From positions 1-38,247 of the forward strand of contig CADAKQ010000025.1 of the NCBI GenBank assembly GCA_902788555.1: a stretch of DNA of 38,247 bases. The letters run 5' to 3'. Shown piece by piece: positions 16,932 to 23,971 of the stretch. Made by a program: the position numbers and the translations under genes. The first letter of the stretch is position 1; every line of letters starts with the position of its first letter. This stretch comes from an uncultured Lachnospiraceae bacterium (lineage in GTDB: Bacteria; Bacillota; Clostridia; Lachnospirales; Lachnospiraceae). Under the pieces are notes generated by a model that made no database searches, was not told the DNA's origin, and worked only from the letters and a program-made list of their open reading frames with translations.

Positions 16932-18233
16932 ATGGAAAAATATGTTATTAAAGGCGGGGTGCCTTTAGATGGAGAAGTAACAATTGCCGGTGCTAAGAAT
17001 GCTGCTTTGGGTATTCTCGCTGCGGCTATTCTTACTGATGATGAATGTATTATCGAAAATGTTCCTTATGTAGAAGATACGAAGGTACTTTTAAGAGCGA
17101 TAGAGGCTCTTGGTGCTACGGTTAAATATATAGATTTACACACAGTATCAATATGCGGTAAAACCATAGACAGAGATAATCTCTGTGTGGATGATGAATA
17201 CATAAGAAAAATAAGAGCATCCTACTATCTTTTGGGTTCGATGCTCGGAAAATTTAAGTATGCACAGGTGGCACTTCCGGGTGGCTGTGATATAGGACTT
17301 AGACCTATTGACCAGCATATCAAAGGCTTTGAGGCACTTGGAGCCAAAGTAGATATAGTAAGTGGCGGTAAGGTGGTGGCACAGGCTGAGAACCTTATCG
17401 GACGTCATATATATATGGATGTTGTAACTGTTGGTGCAACTATAAATATTATGATGGCGGCAGTTCTTGCAGAAGGAAAGACCACTATAGAAAATGCGGC
17501 AAAGGAGCCGCACATAGTTGACGTTGCGAACTTCCTTAACAGTATGGGAGCCAATATCAAGGGTGCGGGTACAGATGTTATAAGAATACGTGGTGTACAG
17601 AGGCTTGTCGGAACGGAATACTCCATAATTCCTGACCAGATAGAGGCAGGTACATTTATGACGATGGCGGTAGCGACTAAGGGAAACATACTTATAAAAA
17701 ATGTTATTCCTAAGCATATGGAGGCTATATCTTCAAAGCTTTCAGAGATAGGTGCAACAGTTATAGAATATGATGATTCCATTAGAGTTATGGCTGACGG
17801 AAGGATGAAGTCCACACAGATAAAAACACTTCCTTATCCGGGATTCCCGACAGATATGCAGCCGCAGATGGCTACGACACTTGCACTTTCAACAGGAAAC
17901 AGTATTATTACCGAGAGCATATTTGAAAACAGATTCAAATATGTAAATGAACTGGCGCGTATGGGAGCAAGGATAAAGGTTGAAGGTAACTCCGCTATAA
18001 TAACCGGAGTTGAAAAATACACGGGAGCAAATCTTGTTGCACCGGATTTAAGAGCCGGAGCTGCACTTGTTATCGCAGCGCTTGCCGCAGATGGCTATAG
18101 TACAATCGAGGATATAAAATATATCTTAAGAGGATATGAGGACTTCGATGGCAAGATAAGAGCCTTAGGCGGACAGATAGAAATAGTCGATGACGAACGT
18201 GATGAACAAAAGTTTAGATTAAGAGTAGGATAA
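16932..18233 (+). CDS. murA: UDP-N-acetylglucosamine 1-carboxyvinyltransferase
   Basis: A 433-residue EPSP-synthase-fold enzyme that transfers enolpyruvate from PEP to UDP-GlcNAc, the first committed step of peptidoglycan synthesis. The N-terminal GAKNAALGIL motif carries the catalytic Lys. The active-site Cys is Cys119 in LPGGCDIGLRPIDQH; its presence predicts fosfomycin sensitivity of this enzyme. The second half repeats the inside-out barrel, with PDQIEAGTFM and YPGFPTDMQPQ present, and the C-terminus RAGAALVIAALAADG is normal. The ribosome binding site is GAGGTG. It has its own promoter and is followed after 55 bases by metG, with a small hairpin between them. Confidence 0.97.
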   Translation: MEKYVIKGGVPLDGEVTIAGAKNAALGILAAAILTDDECIIENVPYVEDTKVLLRAIEALGATVKYIDLHTVSICGKTIDRDNLCVDDEYIRKIRASYYLLGSMLGKFKYAQVALPGGCDIGLRPIDQHIKGFEALGAKVDIVSGGKVVAQAENLIGRHIYMDVVTVGATINIMMAAVLAEGKTTIENAAKEPHIVDVANFLNSMGANIKGAGTDVIRIRGVQRLVGTEYSIIPDQIEAGTFMTMAVATKGNILIKNVIPKHMEAISSKLSEIGATVIEYDDSIRVMADGRMKSTQIKTLPYPGFPTDMQPQMATTLALSTGNSIITESIFENRFKYVNELARMGARIKVEGNSAIITGVEKYTGANLVAPDLRAGAALVIAALAADGYSTIEDIKYILRGYEDFDGKIRALGGQIEIVDDERDEQKFRLRVG

Positions 18234-18241
18234 ATACTTAT

Positions 18242-18270
18242 AAAGGCAGAGATAATCTGCCTTTGATATT
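18242..18270 (+). terminator. Hairpin between murA and metG, probable weak terminator
   Basis: AAAGGCAGA (18242-18250) pairs with TCTGCCTTT (18256-18264) around a five-base loop. The T's are in the stem and only GATATT follows, so read-through into metG is likely. Confidence 0.5.
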
Positions 18271-18288
18271 AATAAAGGGGGAAATAAG

Positions 18289-20283
18289 ATGTCAAAGAGA
18301 CCATATTATATCACAACTGCCATAGCATATACCTCAGGTAAGCCTCATATAGGTAACACCTATGAGATAGTTTTGGCAGACAGCATAGCAAGATATAAGA
18401 GATTTGTCGGTTATGATGTAAGATTTCAAACGGGAACCGATGAGCATGGACAGAAGATTGAGATAAAGGCGTTTGAAAATCTTTCAACACCAAAGGAATT
18501 TGTTGATGATGTTTCTTCACAGATTAAAGGTATCTGGGATTTAATGAATACATCGTATGATAAGTTTATCAGAACTACAGATGAAGATCATGAGAAGCAG
18601 GTTCAGAAGATTTTCAAGAAGCTTTATGATAAGGGAGATATCTACAAAGGAGAGTACGAGGGAATGTACTGTACTCCTTGCGAGTCCTTTTTTACACAGT
18701 CACAGTTAGTTGACGGCAAGTGCCCTGACTGTGGACGTGAGGTTCAGCCTGCAAAGGAGGAAGCTTATTTCTTCAAGCTTAAGAAATATACACCTAAGCT
18801 TATTGAATATATAAATTCAAATCCTGACTTCATTCAACCGGAATCAAGAAAGAATGAGATGATGAACAATTTCCTTCTTCCGGGTGTACAGGATTTGTGC
18901 GTGTCAAGAACATCCTTTAAGTGGGGAATTCCGGTTGATTTTGACCCGAAGCATGTAATCTATGTATGGATAGATGCATTATCAAACTATATTACCGGAC
19001 TCGGATATAAGGTGGACGAGCCTTCAGATGAAAACTTCAAGAAGTATTGGCCGGCAGACCTTCACTTAATCGGTAAGGACATATTAAGATTCCATACCAT
19101 TTATTGGCCGTGTATGCTTATGGCACTCGGACTTCCTTTACCAAAGCAGGTATTCGGACACCCGTGGCTCTTACAGGGTAACAACAAGGGCAATAAGATG
19201 AGTAAGTCAAGAGGAAATGTAATTTATGCAGATGACATGGTTGATTTATTCGGAGTAGATGCTGTAAGATATTTCCTTCTTCACGAGATGCCTTATGAAA
19301 ATGACGGACTTATCTCATGGGAACTCGTTATAGAAAGAATTAATTCTGACCTTGCCAATACCCTTGGCAACCTCGTAAACAGAACTATATCTATGTCCAA
19401 TAAGTATTTTGACGGTGTGGTTACTAATTCCGGAGACAGTCAGCCTGTAGACGAGGATTTAAAGAAGGTCGTTATGGATACAAGATTGAAGGTTAATACT
19501 TGTATGGACAAGCTTAGGGTAGCCGATGCCATTACAGAGATTTTTAATCTGTTCAGAAGATGTAACAAATATATAGATGAAACTGAGCCTTGGGTACTTG
19601 CCAAGGATGATGAGCATAAGGACAGACTTAACACAGTTTTATATAATCTTGTAGAGAGCATAATTGTCGGAGCTTCGCTTCTTGAACCATTTATGCCTGA
19701 GACCTCAGAAAAGATATTAAAGCAGTTAAATGCTGAAAAAAGGAGAGTAACAGAGCTTTCAAGCTTCGGACTTTATCCATCGGGAAGTAAGGTTACTTCC
19801 GAGCCGGAAATTTTATTTGCAAGAATAGATACTGAGAAGATGCTTGACGAGATAGAAATACGCTTCCCGTCCAAGGAGGAAGAGCCTGAGGAAGAAAAGC
19901 CTAAGAAGGAAAAGAAACCTGAGCTTAAGATCCCTACCATAGAGACTAAGCAGAAGGAAGAAATTACCATAGATGAGTTTAATAAGATGTCTCTTCAAAT
20001 GGGAGAAATCTTATCCTGCGAGGAGGTAAAGGATTCAAAGAAGCTCCTTTGCTCACAGGTTCAGGTGAACGGTAAGGTTCTTCAGATAGTATCGGGAATT
20101 AAGAATTACTATACTCCTGAGCAGATGGTCGGAAAGAAGGTTGTCGTAATAACCAACCTCAAGCCTACCAAGCTTGCCGGAGTTTTATCAGAGGGTATGC
20201 TTCTTTGTGCTGAGGATTTCAATGGAGATCTTGCACTTTTGACTGCTGAGAAGGATATGCCGGCAGGAGCGATGATTAGCTAA
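18289..20283 (+). CDS. metG: Methionyl-tRNA synthetase
   Basis: A 664-residue class I synthetase that charges tRNA-Met. The HIGH-type motif is KPHIGNTYE near residue 20 and the KMSKS loop is K303-MSKS-307. A single zinc knuckle (CTPCESFF and CPDCGRE) lies near residues 127-147. After the anticodon-binding domain comes an acidic/lysine-rich hinge (EEEPEEEKPKKEKK), then a C-terminal tRNA-binding EMAP-II/Trbp111-like domain with MGEILSCEEV and SGIKNYYTPEQMVG. The domain order is typical of Firmicute MetG. There is no T-box leader; the short gap to murA leaves no room for one. A repeat-rich zone follows directly. Confidence 0.97.
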   Translation: MSKRPYYITTAIAYTSGKPHIGNTYEIVLADSIARYKRFVGYDVRFQTGTDEHGQKIEIKAFENLSTPKEFVDDVSSQIKGIWDLMNTSYDKFIRTTDEDHEKQVQKIFKKLYDKGDIYKGEYEGMYCTPCESFFTQSQLVDGKCPDCGREVQPAKEEAYFFKLKKYTPKLIEYINSNPDFIQPESRKNEMMNNFLLPGVQDLCVSRTSFKWGIPVDFDPKHVIYVWIDALSNYITGLGYKVDEPSDENFKKYWPADLHLIGKDILRFHTIYWPCMLMALGLPLPKQVFGHPWLLQGNNKGNKMSKSRGNVIYADDMVDLFGVDAVRYFLLHEMPYENDGLISWELVIERINSDLANTLGNLVNRTISMSNKYFDGVVTNSGDSQPVDEDLKKVVMDTRLKVNTCMDKLRVADAITEIFNLFRRCNKYIDETEPWVLAKDDEHKDRLNTVLYNLVESIIVGASLLEPFMPETSEKILKQLNAEKRRVTELSSFGLYPSGSKVTSEPEILFARIDTEKMLDEIEIRFPSKEEEPEEEKPKKEKKPELKIPTIETKQKEEITIDEFNKMSLQMGEILSCEEVKDSKKLLCSQVQVNGKVLQIVSGIKNYYTPEQMVGKKVVVITNLKPTKLAGVLSEGMLLCAEDFNGDLALLTAEKDMPAGAMIS

Positions 20284-20305
20284 ATATCGATTTGTAGCAT
20301 AAAGG

Positions 20306-20384
20306 GTCGGCAGGATATAGAGGGTGTAACTACCGGATGTAGTTTCTTAAAGTATGCTCATCATATATCAGGTCTTAGATGGAC
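20306..20384. repeat. Dispersed repeat, copy 2 (inverted)
   Basis: The reverse complement of bases 1-76 with a handful of differences; the outer end GTCGGCAGGATAT and the block GCTCATCATATATCAGG are identical. It is followed by CACGCTCTCGCT and ACTAAGCTC, blocks shared with the element after metK. Confidence 0.8.
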
Positions 20385-20433
20385 ACGCTCTCGCTCGTTT
20401 TCGACGTAGGCTCACTAAGCTCAATATAATTTC

Positions 20434-20491
20434 AGAAACAGGGCTATAAAGCTTTTTTACATAAATGTAAAAGCTTTATAGCCCTGTTTCT
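20434..20491. terminator. Long near-perfect palindrome after metG
   Basis: A perfect 23-bp arm pair (20434-20456 and 20469-20491) starts AGAAACAGGG and ends in CTTTT/AAAAG; the interior TTACAT-AA-ATGTAA extends the pairing to almost the full 58 bases. The stem includes a T-rich stretch on either strand. It can act as a strong bidirectional terminator for metG and for anything coming from the right. It sits between the two inverted copies of the dispersed repeat. Confidence 0.75.
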
Positions 20492-20527
20492 TCATTACAT
20501 TTCGCTAAGTGAACACGTCTCAAAACG

Positions 20528-20603
20528 GTCCTTTCTAAGATCTGTATATGATGTCGCATCCATATAGTTTCTGAGTCGGAAGTTACCCCCATATCCTGCC
20601 GAC
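20528..20603. repeat. Dispersed repeat, copy 3
   Basis: Same orientation as bases 1-76 and more diverged; the end ATATCCTGCCGAC is identical. With copy 2 it forms an inverted repeat of about 300 bases around the 58-base palindrome. It is followed by CACGC-TAC-GCGTG, a small hairpin. Confidence 0.72.
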
Positions 20604-20834
20604 ACGCTACGCGTGATTGAATAAGTGTTTGTATGTTTCTTATTTTTTGTGAGCTTCCATATATGGCTATAAATTGGATAAGCCTCAAACCAAGCCTGAT
20701 GAGCAAGAAAATAGAAAAAATATTGATTTTCGCTCATCCTGTTAGTTATGACCTACTTTTTTCATAGCACTAAGCCGTTCTTTTTCTGTAGTTTTAAGCT
20801 ACGAAGGCATAATTGATTAATATTTAAAATAGGA
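20604..20834. other. Intergenic filler without a recognisable gene
   Basis: Only short hairpins and repeat-like fragments are visible, including a TATGGCTATAAA block that resembles part of the following tandem repeat. Short ORFs on the minus strand have no ribosome binding site and run through repeats, so none is called. Confidence 0.5.
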
Positions 20835-21028
20835 TGTGGCTAACAGAACACGGGAAAAAGCCCAGATTTATAGCCATATCCAAGTAATTTCCGGAAGAAT
20901 AAGCGGATTGTGGCTAACAGAACACGAGGAAAAATCCAGATTTATAGCCATATCCAAGTAATTTCCGGAAGAATAAGCAGATTGTGGCTAACAGAACACG
21001 AGGAAAAGCCCAGATTTATAGCCATATA
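20835..21028. repeat. 74-bp tandem repeat, about 2.6 copies
   Basis: Units start at 20835, 20909 and 20983, each with TGTGGCTAACAGAACACG. The spacing is exactly 74 bases, and the third unit breaks off at 21028. In every unit TGGCTA and TAGCCA bracket a 40-base stretch that can form a hairpin. Units differ at only a few positions. There are no cas genes, and the unit size and lack of spacers exclude CRISPR. Confidence 0.88.
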
Positions 21029-21040
21029 AGAAAAAACATC

Positions 21041-21070
21041 GACTTTGTTGGATAAACCGGGTTTTTACTG
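21041..21070. repeat. Gene-end repeat, second copy
   Basis: Matches bases 74-104 with a few differences and one indel: GACTTTG, GATAAACCGG and the ACTG end are shared. As in the first copy, the stop codon of a minus-strand gene lies at the same place in it (21065-21067). Confidence 0.6.
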
Positions 21071-22648
21071 CCCGAATCCGCAATCTTCTTCGACATTATA
21101 GATTCCGTTGAATGGAAGTGTTTCGGGGGTGTCTTCGCCCCATGCACGAGGCATAGCCATCCATGTGATGAAACCTTCAGGAAGCTCGGAGGTTTGGACA
21201 CCTTCTAAATAAAGCATAAATGTCGTACCGCCGTCCAAGCCGTATACATCGCTGTATACATTACGTTCTCTGTATTCTGTACCGTTGTAGTCATAGGTTT
21301 CTATAAACTCTTCATCGGTAGTGGAGTGACCTGTTATTTCGATTGACATCTTATAAATATAATCACTTTGTTTCTCGTCAACTATAAATCGGCCATAACA
21401 GTTGCCTATATATGTTGTCCCGTCGTATCCGTCACCTGATTCACCCATGTTGCTGTCGTGATAGTATGCATCGAAGGTTCCGTCCTCATATACGGTAAGA
21501 GTGGTTCCCCAGCCTCCGACGCCGCTTGAAAAATAGTAATCTCCTGCTGCTTCTTTTGGGAACTCCATAGCAAAGCCGTTTTCTTCGACATCCAATATGT
21601 CAGACGGATCAAGCTGGCTTATAGCCTGACCGTTCCAGGATAGATAATCATAGTCTTGAGGGTTGTCATTATAGTCAGATATGACGGCAACCGTACAAAA
21701 TCCATCCATGGCTTCACCGACAGGTTCGTCCTGATCGGGAGTAGAATAATCCTTGGAAGGGATAAACATATAATTGTCGCCCTGCTTTAAAAGAGCATCA
21801 TAGGAAATATTATACCCTGTTGTCGGGACATTTGTTATCTGGACAAAGTAGATGAAAGGCCCGTAGTAATCATCACTATCTATGATATCCGGAAACATGG
21901 CGGATATATCTATTCCCGTCAGTTTTTTAAAAGCCTGTAGCTCACGCTTATCAAATAAAACATACATTCCGTCGGCACCGTCTATATAGCCGCAGTGGGA
22001 ATTTGCAACAGCCGCATTGTCTGAGGTATAAAGATTTACTATATCGCCGTCGGCACTGACGGTACTCATCTTATTTATATAATCGGAAAAAATCCGGGCA
22101 TGCATATCCTTCGGAATAGCATTGGTATCTCCATTTGATTCTATCAAAATTAATTCGTCTGTTTCCGGATTGTGAAAGTATGTGTTTGTTTGTCCTGCGT
22201 CATAAGCGGCTTCTTCATATACAAAGTCAGCAGTGGGGTCTATCTGTATACCTTCCCTATATAATTTGTTTACTGTACCCTTATCACAGGTTTTGGTAGG
22301 CTTACTGTTCTTTTGTATGATTTTGAGTTCATCCATAAGTGAATAATCACTCGAAGCATTACCGGAAAGAATATAATAATCATAGTTTGAAAAATCGTAG
22401 CTGTATATGTTACCGCTTCCGTCCATAAACCATCCGTCCTGTTCATATCCCCATGCATAATTGCTGTAGTTGCATACCACTATAATATCATCCTCAGAAT
22501 AATCAGGCTGATTCTCAATATCATTATCAGATTCGGTTACGGTTATTTTTTGTTTATCTTTATTTGAATCAGAAGCCTTTCCGCAGCCTGACAGAGAAAA
22601 AATAAAAATAATAAATGAAATATATAAAAGAAACTGTTTTCTTGGCAT
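21065..22648 (-). CDS. Large lipoprotein of unknown function
   Basis: A 527-residue predicted lipoprotein. The N-terminus has a basic start, a hydrophobic stretch and the lipobox LSGC with the lipidated Cys at residue 22. The mature protein is acidic and rich in Asp, Tyr and Gly, with short charged linkers after the Cys (KASDSNKDKQ). The C-terminal 150 residues look like a compact beta domain with aromatic strands (GGWGTTLTVYEDGTFDAYYH). I recognise no named domain. The start at 22648 is chosen because GGAGG lies nine bases upstream; an upstream ATG at 22693 lacks one. A promoter fits at 22706-22734. The XRE gene lies just upstream on the same strand. Confidence 0.75.
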   Translation of the reverse strand: MPRKQFLLYISFIIFIFSLSGCGKASDSNKDKQKITVTESDNDIENQPDYSEDDIIVVCNYSNYAWGYEQDGWFMDGSGNIYSYDFSNYDYYILSGNASSDYSLMDELKIIQKNSKPTKTCDKGTVNKLYREGIQIDPTADFVYEEAAYDAGQTNTYFHNPETDELILIESNGDTNAIPKDMHARIFSDYINKMSTVSADGDIVNLYTSDNAAVANSHCGYIDGADGMYVLFDKRELQAFKKLTGIDISAMFPDIIDSDDYYGPFIYFVQITNVPTTGYNISYDALLKQGDNYMFIPSKDYSTPDQDEPVGEAMDGFCTVAVISDYNDNPQDYDYLSWNGQAISQLDPSDILDVEENGFAMEFPKEAAGDYYFSSGVGGWGTTLTVYEDGTFDAYYHDSNMGESGDGYDGTTYIGNCYGRFIVDEKQSDYIYKMSIEITGHSTTDEEFIETYDYNGTEYRERNVYSDVYGLDGGTTFMLYLEGVQTSELPEGFITWMAMPRAWGEDTPETLPFNGIYNVEEDCGFGQ

Positions 22649-22705
22649 AATAATCCTCCATTTTGTTTTATATAATATACGTATAAAAAACATATTTTTA
22701 TGGTA

Positions 22706-22734
22706 AGTATAACATTTTTATATATATTTGTCTA
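22706..22734 (-). promoter_or_regulatory. Promoter of the lipoprotein gene
   Basis: Read on the minus strand: TAGACA (22734-22729), 17 bases, TATACT (22711-22706). The start codon lies about 58 bases downstream. Confidence 0.55.
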
Positions 22735-22769
22735 AATTGGAGGGGGTTTTATTAGAATAGAATATCGAA

Positions 22770-22988
22770 TTACAAAAGCTGGTCATCTTCACTGGGAATA
22801 TACCGGGCGATATCTTGTATATCACAGGACAGTATACGACACAAATCATTAAGTGTAGTGGTCGTTAGTGGCATATTTTTTCTTAATTTGTGAATTGTAG
22901 CACTTGAAATCTTGTGCTTTGTAATCAATGTATATGTCGATTCGCTTGATTCTTCCAATGTTTTCCAAAATGGATCATAGCATATCAT
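22770..22988 (-). CDS. Small XRE-family (Cro/CI-type) regulator
   Basis: A 72-residue protein that is almost only a helix-turn-helix domain of the small YozG/HTH_26-like branch. Its frame matches that family: DPFWKTLEE, a helix with SSATIHKLRKN as the recognition region, then TLNDLCRILSCDIQDIARYI at the end. It likely binds DNA as a dimer. The region upstream holds two near-identical 28-base sites (23092-23119, 23159-23186) that overlap promoters of the opposite-strand surface island, plus a similar ACTTGTACTATA on the minus strand near 23061-23073. It may regulate that island and itself. The start codon has only a weak GGTAA upstream. Confidence 0.8.
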   Translation of the reverse strand: MICYDPFWKTLEESSESTYTLITKHKISSATIHKLRKNMPLTTTTLNDLCRILSCDIQDIARYIPSEDDQLL

Positions 22989-23091
22989 ATTAATTTACCA
23001 TATTATATAAAATGTACTTACAGATATTATGTGCATTTTATCCTTTATCATTCGTTTTTTTATAGTACAAGTATAATTTCTGCTTTACAAC

Positions 23092-23187
23092 TTGACTATA
23101 GTTGCGAAGATGACTACAAGAAAAATATAATATAAACTAGCAAATTCTACAATTTTACTTGACTATAGTCGTTAAAATGACTATAAT
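23092..23187 (+). promoter_or_regulatory. Two repeated promoter/operator sites before the c-di-GMP riboswitch
   Basis: Site 1 (23092-23119) and site 2 (23159-23186) share TTGACTATAGT and ATGACTA at the same spacing. Site 2 forms a near-consensus promoter, TTGACT (23159-23164), 17 bases, TATAAT (23182-23187). Site 1 has TTGACT with a poorer TACAAG at equal spacing, while TTGCGA (23102-23107) and TATAAT (23126-23131) form an alternative. GACTATAGTC in site 2 is a perfect palindrome. The repeated dyads covering promoter boxes suggest an operator, probably for the adjacent XRE regulator. Confidence 0.65.
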
Positions 23188-23199
23188 AATAAATATCTA

Positions 23200-23333
23200 A
23201 TTAAAATCATAGTTGTTTGGGCAAAGCAAGGGAAATCTTGTGACGCAAAGCCATAGGGTCCGATTTTAGGTATGATAGGAATGGGAAAAGAATGCTATCG
23301 TATTTAAAACAGGCAGCCGGTTGCAGGTTTAAT
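23200..23333 (+). promoter_or_regulatory. Cyclic di-GMP-I (GEMM-I) riboswitch
   Basis: Core bases match the c-di-GMP-I aptamer: GGGCAAA at 23219-23225, a CAAG/CTTG stem capped by a GGAAAT loop, the exact GACGCAAAGCC (23242-23252), and GGCAGCCGGTTGC (23312-23324) as the 3' strand. The second hairpin is long, built on GTATGATAG/CTATCGTAT. ATTAAA and TTTAAT at the ends can close the aptamer. The promoter ends about 12 bases upstream. No T-run terminator is seen before the next gene (23419). TTCCCTT near 23350 is complementary to AAGGGAA in the aptamer, so a translational or alternative-pairing switch is possible. Confidence 0.9.
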
Positions 23334-23418
23334 CAAAGTCGGTAACATTCATTCCCTTGTTAAAAATATGTGAGATGATTATTATAAATAATTTAATGTT
23401 TGAAAAGGAGAAAAAATA

Positions 23419-23919
23419 ATGTATTGTAACGAATGTAACTATCAGCTTAGTGATGGAGCAAAATTCTGTCCGATATGTGGAGCTAAGACACTTTATTATT
23501 TTAATAATGAAAATGTACAAGAAAAATCAGATATTAAAGTATCTAATGATAAAATAATTCAAGATAAAATTGCTTTCAAAAAATTACATTACAAGAGAGA
23601 AATGTATGATGATAATTATTTTAAAAGCAAAGAACAAATTATTCAATATGCCAATTACGCATTGATATTTGCGATGATATGTGTATGCATAAAGTTTGCA
23701 ATTTATATTTATTATGTGATTGAATTATATGCTGATGGATATGTTAATGAATTTAAAATTAGTCACTTTGAATTTGTTTTTGATTTTATAAAAAATATTT
23801 CTATATTATATTCGTTAAGAGTTATTGTTTATGAGGTTTATTTTACATTAAGAAATATGTTAAGCAATGTTAAAAATGATATTTTCATAAAAATGGAAGA
23901 TGATAAACAGTATAAGTAA
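23419..23919 (+). CDS. Zinc-ribbon membrane protein, first gene of the c-di-GMP-controlled island
   Basis: A 166-residue protein. An N-terminal zinc ribbon (CNECNYQLSDGAKFCPICG) is followed by a polar linker, a membrane helix at about residues 78-103 and a second hydrophobic stretch at about 115-140. Such ribbon-plus-membrane proteins are common in Lachnospiraceae, with no known activity. The coding sequence is far more AT-rich than the housekeeping genes. The ribosome binding site is AAGGAG at about 23404-23409, which a riboswitch could mask. It is followed by a second protein with the same type of ribbon, so the two may work together at the membrane. Confidence 0.75.
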   Translation: MYCNECNYQLSDGAKFCPICGAKTLYYFNNENVQEKSDIKVSNDKIIQDKIAFKKLHYKREMYDDNYFKSKEQIIQYANYALIFAMICVCIKFAIYIYYVIELYADGYVNEFKISHFEFVFDFIKNISILYSLRVIVYEVYFTLRNMLSNVKNDIFIKMEDDKQYK

Positions 23920-23971
23920 TTAGTGATTTTTGATATTATATTTTTTTGAAAAAAGAGAGGATTGGTGGGTT

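Noticed and set aside
18234-18288. T-box leader for metG
   Set aside because: The gap is only 55 bases and holds just one short hairpin, far too little for a T-box.
20476-20737. Two overlapping minus-strand ORFs of 76 and 80 codons
   Set aside because: They lie in the repeat zone and cross a dispersed repeat copy and a palindrome arm; no ribosome binding site or family pattern.
20835-21028. CRISPR array
   Set aside because: The repeated unit is contiguous with no variable spacers, 74 bases long, and no cas gene is in the window.
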